Assembly (NCBI RefSeq): GCF_000717185.1
Contig: NZ_JNYE01000116.1
Span: 1-24,015 of the forward strand
Reading direction: 5' to 3'
Origin: Kitasatospora phosalacinea
GTDB taxonomy: Bacteria; Actinomycetota; Actinomycetes; Streptomycetales; Streptomycetaceae
Length of the DNA: 24,015 nt
Positions 5,800 through 12,498 of the stretch are shown in pieces. Position 1 is the first letter of the stretch. Every line of letters begins with the position of its first letter. A program made the position numbers and the translations under genes. Below the pieces are notes generated by a model. That model saw nothing but the letters and a program-made list of their open reading frames with translations, was not told the DNA's origin and made no database searches.

Positions 5800-6342
5800 C
5801 TAGTGCTGCCCTGCGGAGGATGCGGAGGGCGGCATGAGGCAGCGGGTGGCGACACTGAGGGTGAGGCGGTCGCTGGCGGCACCGCTGCTGACGTCAATGA
5901 AGTAGCGGCCCTCGTCGTGCTTGGCGTACAGAAGCACGTTGGGCTGGTCCTGCCACGTCTCGCGGTAGCTGGTGATGGTGAAGCCGTCCTTCTCGAGGCT
6001 CGCCTTGATCTTGCGGATGGCGTCGAGGTGCTGAGGGCGGGAAAGGACGCTGGTGACGTCGTAAGCGAGGGTGTAGCGGCCGTCGTTGGCGACTTCACCG
6101 TTCTTGCCCTCGCAGTTGCTGAAGAAGGGCGTGATGCTGTCCGCGTCCAGGGTGATGCCGGCAGCCTGGGCCATGTACTCGGTCATCTTCTGCGCCCAGG
6201 CCTGGGCGTCACTCTTGGCCATGACGGGCAGCGGCTCGTTCGGGTCAGGGCTGTTCATGCAGGCTCCCAGGAGAAGTGGCAGGGACAGAGCGGCGGCGCC
6301 TGCCAGGATGCGGCGCCTGGCAGGTCTGCTCGGTGGGTGCAT
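5800..6342 (-). CDS. Secreted lipoprotein of unknown function
   Basis: A 180-residue protein. The N-terminus is RPARRRILAGAAALSLPLLL followed by GAC. It has a basic n-region, a hydrophobic stretch and an LLGAC lipobox, so Cys 28 should be the lipidated first residue of the mature protein on the outer face of the membrane. The RRR before the hydrophobic core leaves Tat export possible. The mature part (DPNEPLPVMAKSDAQAWAQK, PFFSNCEGKNGEV, DDEGRYFID-like end) has two further cysteines and no domain I can name. AGAGG lies eight bases before the ATG. The hydrolase gene ends 33 bp upstream and reads in the same direction, so the lipoprotein is probably the last gene of the WXG100-hydrolase operon and may act with it at the cell surface. 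Confidence 0.8.
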   Translation of the reverse strand: MHPPSRPARRRILAGAAALSLPLLLGACMNSPDPNEPLPVMAKSDAQAWAQKMTEYMAQAAGITLDADSITPFFSNCEGKNGEVANDGRYTLAYDVTSVLSRPQHLDAIRKIKASLEKDGFTITSYRETWQDQPNVLLYAKHDEGRYFIDVSSGAASDRLTLSVATRCLMPPSASSAGQH

Positions 6343-6375
6343 CGAAGCGCCTCTTTCAAAGACGACGTTCAGGTG

Positions 6376-8016
6376 TCAGAGGCCGGGCACGATGGCGGGA
6401 GGCTCGTCCCTGCGGTTGTCGAGGGTACTCGGCGGCAGTCCGGCAATGATCTTTCCCTGGTTGTTCAGGCTCTGGCTGTCGGGGTCCCAGTAGCCGCTGT
6501 GCCCGTGGGTGTCGATGGCGAGGGTCTGCCCTCCGAAGGCACCGAGGGTGGGGTCGGGTCCGAGGGTCGCTCCGGTGACGAGGCTGATGTTGTCGTCGGC
6601 TGCGGTGCCGGCCCAGAAGTGGTCGGGGTTGATGTGGAGGTTCGCGGCACTGTCGGTGTCCATGCCGGGGCTGGCGATGGCGACGATGTCGTCGGCCTGC
6701 AGGCCCTGGCCGCCGGCTGCGGCGGCCCCGACGGCAGTGGTGCCGTAGCTGTGGCCGATGACGGTCAGGTGGCTGCGGCGGTCCCCTTCGGCAGCACGCA
6801 AGCCGTCGGTGAAGCGGCGCATGTCCTCGGCTCCGTCCTCGGCTCGGCCGGGCGTCATGACGCTGCCGCTGACCTCGGGTGCGTCGTAGCCGAGCCAGGA
6901 CACCACCGCGACCGTCTGGTCTGTGCCTTTGAGCTCCTTTGCGCTGGCGTTCTGCAGTCGGTCGATGCGGTCGATCTGGCCGGGCATCTCCTTCATGGTG
7001 GTGCCGGTGCCGGGCACCAGAACCGCCGTGTGGGTGGCGGTGTCCGGGTTGCCGGTGGACACGATGGCCTTGCCGTCGCCTTCCGGGTCCAGGCCCAGCA
7101 GGAGCAGCTGGTGCTGCTCGTCCGCCCCGTCGCGCTGGTCGAGTTTCTCCTTCAGCACGCGGAGGTTGGTCTCGCGCTGGTTGTACTCGTCGGCCGTCAT
7201 TCCCGAGCCCCTCGCGTCACCGGCCTTCATGGCGTCGAGCTGCTGCTCCAGGACGATGCGGTTGGCCTGGTCGCGGACGGTCGAGGGGAGGCCGTCGAGG
7301 CGGCCGATCTCCTCGGGGTGCAGGGTGATGTAGCTCTGCTGCTGTTCGGGCGTCAGGGACTTCCACCACTCGGCGCTCTGCTGGGGGTCCTTGTTCTCCG
7401 GGATGTACGGGGCGGCCAGGCCCAGGTCCTTGGCAACGTCCTGGACGTCCTTGGCCGATTCGCCTGCGGCACCGAACACCCGGGGCTGGGTGAGGATGTC
7501 GGCGCTGAGGCGTCCGAGTGCGTGGGCGCCCTGGTCGCTGGCCTCGCGGGCGGCGGCGAGCGCGGCGTTGATGCGGTCCTGGACCTGGTCGCGCAGTTGG
7601 ACCTGGTTCTGCCGCTCCTCGCGGGCGTCCGGGTCGTGGCGGTCCGGTGCCGCCTGTGGCGGCAGGCCGACCGTGCCGTCGTCGGCCACCGGCAGGTGCC
7701 ACTCGTCGGCCCGCTGGAGGGCATTCGACAGGTTCGTTTTGGCCTGGTCCATCCGGTCGGCGACGGTGTCCAGCACCAGTGCCACCGACTCGGCCTCCAC
7801 CCGCACGACTTCCAGCTTCTGCTCGGTGGACTCCATCGTGAAGAACGCGCTGTCCGCGTCCTTGCCCTGCCAGTGCCCCCGCAGCGGGCCGTTGACCCGG
7901 TGCCGGTGCTGGCTGCTGGCGTCCTCCGCCGCGGCGGCCAGTTTGCGCCAGCCCTTGGCCGTCTCCCGCAGCCCGGCAGGGTCGAAGCGCCGCAGGCGCG
8001 CGAAGTCGCCGCTCAC
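6376..8016 (-). CDS. Alpha/beta hydrolase with WXG100-like N-terminal region (Abhydrolase_8/DUF1023 type)
   Basis: A 546-residue protein from the GTG at 8014-8016, which overlaps the upstream stop by four bases. Residues 1-110 are helical with a W50 turn (RGHWQGKDADS), like WXG100/LXG-type secretion domains. Residues 130-310 are a long charged helical region. Residues 330-510 form the hydrolase: HTAVLVPGTGTTMKEM, then the nucleophile elbow VIGHSYGTTAVG with Ser 423, an aspartate candidate in IASPGMDTD, and His 504 or 506 in DTHGHSGYW as the base. This combination is typical of actinobacterial Abhydrolase_8 (DUF1023) proteins found next to ESX-type small proteins. The substrate is unknown. Export by a type VII route is inferred from the N-terminus and the neighbour. 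No signal peptide is present. Confidence 0.85.
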   Translation of the reverse strand: MSGDFARLRRFDPAGLRETAKGWRKLAAAAEDASSQHRHRVNGPLRGHWQGKDADSAFFTMESTEQKLEVVRVEAESVALVLDTVADRMDQAKTNLSNALQRADEWHLPVADDGTVGLPPQAAPDRHDPDAREERQNQVQLRDQVQDRINAALAAAREASDQGAHALGRLSADILTQPRVFGAAGESAKDVQDVAKDLGLAAPYIPENKDPQQSAEWWKSLTPEQQQSYITLHPEEIGRLDGLPSTVRDQANRIVLEQQLDAMKAGDARGSGMTADEYNQRETNLRVLKEKLDQRDGADEQHQLLLLGLDPEGDGKAIVSTGNPDTATHTAVLVPGTGTTMKEMPGQIDRIDRLQNASAKELKGTDQTVAVVSWLGYDAPEVSGSVMTPGRAEDGAEDMRRFTDGLRAAEGDRRSHLTVIGHSYGTTAVGAAAAGGQGLQADDIVAIASPGMDTDSAANLHINPDHFWAGTAADDNISLVTGATLGPDPTLGAFGGQTLAIDTHGHSGYWDPDSQSLNNQGKIIAGLPPSTLDNRRDEPPAIVPGL

Positions 8017-8321
8017 TGCTGCCCCTGCTTGCGCCACGTGTCGGCGATCTGGTCGTCGTTCCACTCGTGCCCCTGCGCGCTGGCCTCCAGGGCCGAGGCG
8101 GTGGTGGCCAGACGCTCCGTCACCTTGCCGAGCGTCGGGTCCCACCCGTCCGCGAGGCTCTGCAGTTCCCCGCCGATCGACCATCCGGCCAACTCACTGC
8201 TGGTCGAACGGCTGGAAGCGATCGCCGCCGTGCTCGGCTGCTGCAGTTCCTCACCGAGGCTGCGCGCGGCTGCCGCCGAAGCTCTCAACTCGGCCGGGTC
8301 CACGCTGATCTGTTCGCTCAC
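8013..8321 (-). CDS. WXG100/ESAT-6-like small protein
   Basis: A 102-residue protein from the GTG at 8319-8321 (MSEQISVDPAELRASAAAAR), preceded by a GGGGGG ribosome-binding site. An upstream start at 8375 would add 18 residues of non-coding character. The chain is two long amphipathic helices, with a WxxG-like turn region (SELAGWSIGGELQSLADGWD) and a C-terminal helix ending WRKQGQQ. Length and helix-turn-helix hairpin design fit the WXG100 superfamily, although a textbook W-x-G is not in the canonical place. It is translationally coupled to the hydrolase by GTGA. I infer that it heterodimerises with or escorts the N-terminal region of the hydrolase. No ESX secretion machinery is in the window. 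Confidence 0.65.
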   Translation of the reverse strand: MSEQISVDPAELRASAAAARSLGEELQQPSTAAIASSRSTSSELAGWSIGGELQSLADGWDPTLGKVTERLATTASALEASAQGHEWNDDQIADTWRKQGQQ

Positions 8322-8596
8322 TGATCCCCCCTGGTCGGTGATACAAGCGGCGATCATACGGTCACGCAGCGACACGTGGTATCCGTACGAGTACTCAAAT
8401 CACTGACCTGCACCGTCAACGACTACGCGCCCGTGCAGCGGCCTCATGGAGGAGCCGTCCGGCGTGCGCTGACTGGAGAGCGAGGAGGCGGTGCGCGGCC
8501 GGTAGCGCACAACCTGGTCGCCGCCCGGCAGGCCCGCCTCGCACAGCCGTAACGACCGAGGGCGGGTCCCGGCCGTCCGGGGGCGGGTGTGCTGCG
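8322..8596. other. Intergenic region holding the promoter of the WXG100-hydrolase-lipoprotein operon
   Basis: No convincing ORF lies here. The part nearest 8322 has AT-richer bases (8340-8400) and a GTACTCGTACGGATAC stretch on the minus strand that could hold promoter elements. I cannot assign -35/-10 boxes with confidence. Confidence 0.3.
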
Positions 8597-8704
8597 TCAG
8601 TCCGTCCGCAGGATCCGCGAGACGTAAAGCCGCGGCGGTTCCGTGTCCTCGTTCACCGGGTACTCCACCAGCCCCACGTCCCGGCACAGTGGCGCCGAGT
8701 GCAT
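8597..8704 (-). CDS. Tiny ORF, possibly last gene or remnant of a small operon
   Basis: Thirty-five codons from the ATG at 8702-8704: MHSAPLCRDVGLVEYPVNED and then PPRLYVSRILRTD. It is in the same frame as, and six bases after, the stop of the preceding ORF (8711). The acidic-then-basic pattern and GC-rich third positions favour real coding. It may be a separate microprotein or the displaced end of the broken gene upstream. No family is recognised. Confidence 0.35.
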   Translation of the reverse strand: MHSAPLCRDVGLVEYPVNEDTEPPRLYVSRILRTD

Positions 8705-8710
8705 CCCGGG

Positions 8711-8900
8711 TCAGCCGGGGACGGGCACGCTCAGGTGCGGGAAGGGGTTCTCGCGCAGGTCGAGGAGGAAGGCGACAACGGCGGAGAACACCTCCGCGGG
8801 TGTGACCAGGTCGCTGAGGAACTCCTCGACCTACGGGGACAGGACTATCGGGTCGTCCGCGTCGTCCTCATGGGCCGGGGCATCGTCGAAGCCGTTCACC
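8711..8900 (-). pseudogene. Small ORF interrupted by an in-frame TAG
   Basis: From a GTG at 8898-8900, overlapping the upstream stop as GTGA, the frame reads MNGFDDAPAHEDDADDPIVL, then SP, TAG (8831-8833), and continues VEEFLSDLVTPAEVFSAVVA and LDLRENPFPHLSVPVPG to a TGA at 8711. Both halves have good coding character and read as one 62-codon acidic-helical protein, so the TAG looks like a recent CAG-to-TAG change. Translational coupling with the upstream ORF supports a functional ancestor. The family is unknown. Confidence 0.45.
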
Positions 8901-9081
8901 GGGCTTCGAGTCGGCGCAGGACCGCGGACGCGCAGGTGCCCGGGGCGGTGCCGACCTGGACGGCGGCGTGGATCCGGTCGCCCTCCGCATCGCGGTAGAG
9001 CTCGGCCCGCAACCACCACCGGCGCAGCACACCGCCGATCGCCTGGTCGTCGGCCTCGCCCATCTCCCGGTAGAACTCCAT
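8896..9081 (-). CDS. Small helical hypothetical protein, start uncertain
   Basis: Sixty-one residues from the ATG at 9079-9081: MEFYREMGEADDQAIGGVLR, then RWWLRAELYRDAEGDRIHAA, ending in RRLEAR. The frame is open upstream to a TAA at 9274-9276 and looks coding there (RTQDAVAAVLPPAQR), so the true protein may start earlier or may have been joined to the ORF before it. The arrangement (AAVLPPAQR-x-EFYREM...VLRRWW) is reminiscent of the DUF6247 group of small actinobacterial proteins, which I offer only as a weak possibility. Its stop overlaps the GTG of the next ORF. Confidence 0.4.
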   Translation of the reverse strand: MEFYREMGEADDQAIGGVLRRWWLRAELYRDAEGDRIHAAVQVGTAPGTCASAVLRRLEAR

Positions 9082-9273
9082 CCGCTGCGCCGGGGGCAGG
9101 ACCGCGGCGACCGCGTCCTGGGTACGCGGGATCGGCTGGTCACCGTCGTGGTGGCCGTACAGGGGTGCTGCGCTCCCCGTGTCCTCCGGAGGGTCTCGGG
9201 CGGGCGAGACAGGTGCCAGTGTCCCCCGTCCCGGGCGCTGCGCGGTACCGGGGCCGACCCAGGATGCCTCGGG

Positions 9274-9486
9274 TTACGGGGCGGAGGAGGCCAGGGTGTC
9301 GTCGACCACCACTTCGGGAGCCGGGTCGGTGGCGGAGCGAACGTTCTTCACGTTCGCCACCGCCGGGGCCAGGACGTTGTACATCCGCTTCGCGATCTGC
9401 TCGTCACGGTGGCGGTGGTCGGTATCCTCATCGCTCCAGCCCGGGTGCCCGTCGATCGTCGCCCACTCCGCGCCGGACAGCGCCAA
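9274..9486 (-). CDS. Hypothetical protein, C-terminal part, start unresolved
   Basis: The ORF is assigned from a TTG at 9484-9486, but coding character extends upstream in the same frame (AATLNAYTDDAPLYSLALSG) to at least 9540 without a clear ATG or GTG. Downstream it reads EWATIDGHPGWSDEDTDHRH, then RDEQIAKRMYNVLAPAVANV, and ends in a Pro-rich tail at TAA 9274-9276. The same frame continues as a Pro-rich linker into the next ORF, so the TAA may split an originally longer gene. No family is recognised. Confidence 0.35.
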   Translation of the reverse strand: MALSGAEWATIDGHPGWSDEDTDHRHRDEQIAKRMYNVLAPAVANVKNVRSATDPAPEVVVDDTLASSAP

Positions 9487-9560
9487 GCTGTAGAGCGGGG
9501 CGTCGTCGGTGTAGGCGTTCAGCGTGGCCGCGCCAGCCCCGGCGGAGGGACCGCCCCGGC

Positions 9561-9800
9561 GCCACCTTGCCCGCTCGACCAGATCGCCGGCCCCACGGAC
9601 AGCGCAGCAGCCGGCCCCTGGGAACGAAGTGGCGTTCGACGGGCCCGGCCGTGGGAGGCCAGTAGCGCCGGTGAAGGAAGCGGCGCTGCTGTGCTGCTCG
9701 GCGGCCCGGTGGTGCCATGGCGGGAATGCTAGACCTGCCAGTTGGCGGCGGCCAGGGGTTTGACCTGCAATCTTTCGGCCGCGAACATGCCAGCTGAGCT
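9561..9800. other. Stretch with no assignable gene
   Basis: One minus-strand frame stays open across here but has no start codon that fits, and the alternative ORF (ATG near 9718) is Arg-rich and looks like a shadow frame. I see no RNA gene, repeat or terminator. Confidence 0.3.
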
Positions 9801-10133
9801 CTACGAGCCGGAGTGCGGCAGGTCCTCTGGAATCACCGCGGCAATCCGTACGGCGGGCGGCCAGGGCGGCGCGGGCGCGTAGGCGAAGGCCACATTGAGA
9901 GCCGCTCTGCCAGCCGCCTTGTCGCCCTCAATCCGGGTGGAGTACAGCTCGACCTGGTGGCCGTTCTCGGCAACGCTCCGGATCGGGCGGCCAAGGCGCG
10001 GCCGACGCTCGAGTTCGCTGCGCAGCGCCTCCAGGACATCCTCGGCACCGAACTCCTTGGCGCATTGAGCGGCGCGGTCGGTGACCACCACGACCACGTG
10101 GTCGTCGGGGTCGTCGTGGTGCGGGTGGCTCAC
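9801..10133 (-). CDS. Small protein, possibly RelE/ParE-like, second gene of a pair
   Basis: A 110-residue protein beginning MSHPHHDDPDDHVVVVVTDR. Its ATG overlaps the preceding stop by four bases. The plan is a strand (DHVVVVVTD), a helix pair (KEFGAEDVLEALRSELERR), then PRLGRPI and a run of strands (HQVELYSTRIEGD, ALNVAFAYA, AVRIAAVIPED). One- or two-helix then multi-strand small proteins with an L-x-R-P-R-L-G-R-P-I-like turn resemble the RelE/ParE toxin fold, but I see no diagnostic active-site set. This could instead be an unrelated housekeeping microprotein. It lies immediately downstream of the 109-residue partner and about 0.5 kb from the leader-distal end of CRISPR array 1. Confidence 0.45.
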   Translation of the reverse strand: MSHPHHDDPDDHVVVVVTDRAAQCAKEFGAEDVLEALRSELERRPRLGRPIRSVAENGHQVELYSTRIEGDKAAGRAALNVAFAYAPAPPWPPAVRIAAVIPEDLPHSGS

Positions 10134-10459
10134 TCGGCGCCCTGCCGGGCGAGCAGCTCGGCGACCGCTTCGTCGATCGCGGCGGCGCTGTCGCGATCGG
10201 CGGCGAGCAGGACGCGGCCGCGGTAGGCGGCGACGATCTCGGCGACGACGGCCAGGTCCACGACGGCGAGTACCTGGTCGAGCCGGTCAACAGGCACCCA
10301 ACGCAGCAACTGCGCGGCAAGTTCGGCGTCCAGGCGTTCGGCGTCACAGGGGTAGCCGTGGCCTGCGCGGAGCGCGGCGCGCAGCTCCTGCACCGTGTCC
10401 ATCGGCGGCAGCCCAAGGCGGCCTCCGCCGGGACCGTGTTCGGCGGGCTGGGCGCTCAT
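10130..10459 (-). CDS. Small helical protein, first gene of the pair beside array 1
   Basis: A 109-residue protein from the ATG at 10457-10459, with AAGGGG upstream as a good ribosome-binding site (MSAQPAEHGPGGGRLGLPPM). The rest is helical: VQELRAALRAGHGYPCDAER, RWVPVDRLDQVLAVVDLAVV and IDEAVAELLARQG. It is coupled by ATGA to the next gene. In a toxin-antitoxin reading this would be the antitoxin, which is usually first and helical. No DNA-binding motif is evident, so that remains a hypothesis. The intergenic bases between it and array 1 (10460-10611) show no other gene. Confidence 0.5.
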   Translation of the reverse strand: MSAQPAEHGPGGGRLGLPPMDTVQELRAALRAGHGYPCDAERLDAELAAQLLRWVPVDRLDQVLAVVDLAVVAEIVAAYRGRVLLAADRDSAAAIDEAVAELLARQGAE

Positions 10460-10611
10460 CCCCACCAACCCCTTCTTCCATGTCGGCTGCCCGGCACCGG
10501 GCCAGACGGTACACCTCTGACGGTATCCCCCGGGCTGCCCACACGGGCCCGGCCTCGCAACCCCGCATCGAGGCGGTGTTCGCCGCCGATCACGCGGGAT
10601 AGGGCAGAGCC

Positions 10612-10640
10612 GCTGGCGCAACCTCGCCGCGGGGGAGCAG
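10612..10640 (-). repeat. Degenerate terminal CRISPR repeat
   Basis: The bases ending GGGGAGCAG at 10640 are exactly 61 bp from the matching end of the last good repeat (10701). They keep the first nine repeat positions (CTGCTCCCC on the minus strand) while the rest has decayed. The intervening 10641-10672 is 32 nt, the normal spacer length, so this is probably the oldest repeat of array 1. Confidence 0.5.
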
Positions 10641-10672
10641 CTGCTCGGCCTCGGTGGCGAGGTTCTCGCCGA

Positions 10673-11128
10673 AGGACCATCCCCGCGGGCGCGGGGAGCA
10701 GACCTCCCAGCGCAGCCGCAGCATCGCCAGCGGGGGACCATCCCCGCGGGCGCGGGGAGCAGATCGCCGTCGGCGCTGGCCGGTTGTGCCGGACGGGACC
10801 ATCCCCGCGGGCGCGGGGAGCAGTTGGCCGCGGCGATCGCGGCCATGTCCTCCTGGGGACCATCCCCGCGGGCGCGGGGAGCAGGAGTAGGCGATGTCGA
10901 TGTACTTCTCCGTGGTGGGACCATCCCCGCGGGCGCGGGGAGCAGAAGACTGTCGAGCTCCACCCGCTGGGCGGCGCGGGACCATCCCCGCGGGCGCGGG
11001 GAGCAGCCAAAACTTGTGCGTGCCTCGCTCGGCGACGAGGGACCATCCCCGCGGGCGCGGGGAGCAGCCCGGGTACGGGGAGGACGGCTACCGGCGCGGG
11101 GGACCATCCCCGCGGGCGCGGGGAGCAG
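10673..11128 (-). CRISPR. Type I-E CRISPR array 1: 8 repeats, 7 spacers
   Basis: Eight 29-nt repeats begin every 61 bp (plus-strand ends at 10701, 10762, 10823, 10884, 10945, 11006, 11067, 11128), separated by 32-nt spacers. Read on the minus strand the repeat is CTGCTCCCCGCG, then CCCGCGGGGATGG, then TCCC, with a CCCCGC/GCGGGG hairpin typical of I-E. All repeats are identical except the leader-distal one, whose last base is T instead of C. Orientation follows from the repeat, from that terminal change and from the leader at 11129-11203 next to cas2. Confidence 0.97.
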
Positions 11129-11203
11129 TCTTGATGGCCTGCGGCTTTACCTGTCGATATCGCGCGAAACTGCAACCTGCGCTGATTCCGGCATAACGGA
11201 CAT
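11129..11203 (-). promoter_or_regulatory. Leader of CRISPR array 1 with promoter-like boxes
   Basis: Seventy-five bases that align without gaps to the leader of array 2, matching at about 48 of 75 positions by eye. The best blocks are ATGTC, GAATC, the TTGCA box and the repeat-proximal CCGCAGG-x-CA-x-CAAGA. On the minus strand TTGCAG (11170-11175) and GGTAAA (11146-11151) are 18 bp apart and occupy the same alignment columns as TTGCAA/CATAAC in the other leader. The CAAGA block next to the first repeat is the expected place for leader-anchored spacer integration. Confidence 0.75.
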
Positions 11204-11229
11204 AAGGTCGGAACCCTTTCTGCAGCGTC

Positions 11230-11580
11230 TCATCGTTTTCCGAAGCGGCGGAGTTTGGACGCGGTACTCCAGCCTGGCTTGGCGGGACTGGACGCCGGGG
11301 CTGCACTGGCGTCCGGTCGGTGGATGAGGGTGAGGCCTTCGTGGTCGACGGGTTTCCAGGCGTGGTCGTGGGTGTGGAAGGTGAAGCCCTGTTCCGTGTT
11401 CGAGGTGTGGATCAGGAGGGCCCGGCCTTGGCCCGCGTGCTGTCGGACTTCGGCCCACAGGACGTCTCGCACGCGTGCGGACGGGGATCCGATGAACACT
11501 CCGGCGGAGATTTCGAGGAGCCAGCGGGTGAGCAGGCCCCGGAGTCCGATGGGGCAGTTGGTGAGGACGATGACGGTCAC
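11230..11580 (-). CDS. cas2: CRISPR-associated protein Cas2, type I-E
   Basis: A 116-residue protein from a GTG overlapping the cas1 stop (GTGA). It has the Cas2-E signature: MTVIVLTNCPIGLRGLLTRW followed by LLEISAGVFIGSPSARVRD, then an LW-x-EV helix and a C-terminal HTHDHAWKPVDHEGLTLIHR strand segment. In type I-E, a Cas2 dimer bridges two Cas1 dimers to form the integrase that adds spacers at the leader end of an array. Its role is structural, since nuclease activity is not needed for integration. It is the last gene of the operon, and only 26 bp separate its stop from the leader of array 1. The basic tail SKLRRFGKR may contact DNA. Confidence 0.96.
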   Translation of the reverse strand: MTVIVLTNCPIGLRGLLTRWLLEISAGVFIGSPSARVRDVLWAEVRQHAGQGRALLIHTSNTEQGFTFHTHDHAWKPVDHEGLTLIHRPDASAAPASSPAKPGWSTASKLRRFGKR

Positions 11581-12494
11581 CAGTTGCCTTCCCCGTAGTT
11601 GATCCCGGCGGCGAGGTGTTGTCCGTGGTCGGTCTGGAGGCTGACCGTGTCCTCGTCGTCGGTGGCTGTTGCGACGGCGAGCAGGTTGCGGATGTCGGCG
11701 ACGATCCGTTCCTGGAGGCGCAGTTCGTGGATGCGGTCGCGCAGGGCGCGGCGGGTGCGGGCGCCGATGTCCTCGGGGGAGGCGGCTGCGACGTCGAAGG
11801 CGACGGGGATGCCGACGTCGGTCTTGTAGAGGTCGGCGATGTCGAGGACGAAGGAGAGTTCGTGGCCGGAGTGGACGAATCCGAGGGCGGCGATGACGGC
11901 GTGTGAGAGGCCGTACATGGCTTGGGCGGCGGCAGTGATGGCCTGGTTGGCGGGGTCGCCGGAGGTGAAGTCTCCGGGGGTGTAGTGGCGTCCTCTCCAG
12001 CGGATGCCGGTTCTGGCGGCTTCGGCGCGGTAGCAGTCCTTCATGCGGTCGCCTTCGCGGCCGAGCAGTTCCCGCCGGGTGAGGCCCGCCGGGTCCTCGC
12101 TGGGGAAGCGCAGTCGGTACATGGCCCGGGCGGTCTCCAGGCGGGTGCGCTGGTTCGCCCAGCGGAGGGCCTGGGCTTCGGCAAGGGCCGAGGATCGGGA
12201 CAGGGAGCGGCCTGCCGCGTAGTGGCGGACGCCGTGTTCGCCGACCCAGGCAACACCCGCGCCGGTCTCGCCGAGGACGCTCATCGCCTGGTGGGTGATG
12301 CGGGTGCCGGGGCCCAGGAGCAGGGTGCCGATGGTGGCGGAGGGGATGTGGGTGGTGCCGTCCGCCGTTTCGACGGTGAGGGCGTTGGAGTCGCGGTGGA
12401 TGGTGCAGCGTTCGAGGTAGAGGAAGGAGATCCGGTCGGCGGCGCGGGCGAGTTCGCGCGGGCTGCTGGCCGGTCGGCGGCTGACGGTGCTCAC
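11577..12494 (-). CDS. cas1: CRISPR-associated endonuclease Cas1, type I-E
   Basis: A 305-residue protein starting at a GTG four bases after cas6. It is the catalytic subunit of the Cas1-Cas2 integrase. The N-terminal beta domain (ISFLYLERCTIHRDSNALTV, SATIGTLLLGPGTRITH, GAGVAWVGEHG) is followed by the helical catalytic domain. Metal ligands by comparison with E. coli are Glu 147 in LLGREGDRMKDCY, His 208 in GFVHSGHELSF and Asp 218/Asp 221 in VLDIADLYKTD. All are present, so it should be active. The downstream overlap with cas2 keeps the two subunits in step. Both arrays share leader sequence, so this one integrase probably serves both. Confidence 0.97.
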   Translation of the reverse strand: MSTVSRRPASSPRELARAADRISFLYLERCTIHRDSNALTVETADGTTHIPSATIGTLLLGPGTRITHQAMSVLGETGAGVAWVGEHGVRHYAAGRSLSRSSALAEAQALRWANQRTRLETARAMYRLRFPSEDPAGLTRRELLGREGDRMKDCYRAEAARTGIRWRGRHYTPGDFTSGDPANQAITAAAQAMYGLSHAVIAALGFVHSGHELSFVLDIADLYKTDVGIPVAFDVAAASPEDIGARTRRALRDRIHELRLQERIVADIRNLLAVATATDDEDTVSLQTDHGQHLAAGINYGEGNW

Positions 12495-12498
12495 GGGG

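Noticed and set aside
5797..8406. An 869-codon plus-strand ORF opposite the hydrolase operon
   Set aside because: It is antisense to genes with clear domains (lipobox, GHSYG, WXG100-like), and its Val/Gly/Ala-rich composition is typical of the mirror frame in high-GC DNA.
10456..11196. ORFs across array 1
   Set aside because: Same artefact of repeat translation. The only real coding part overlapping them is the 109-residue gene ending at 10130.
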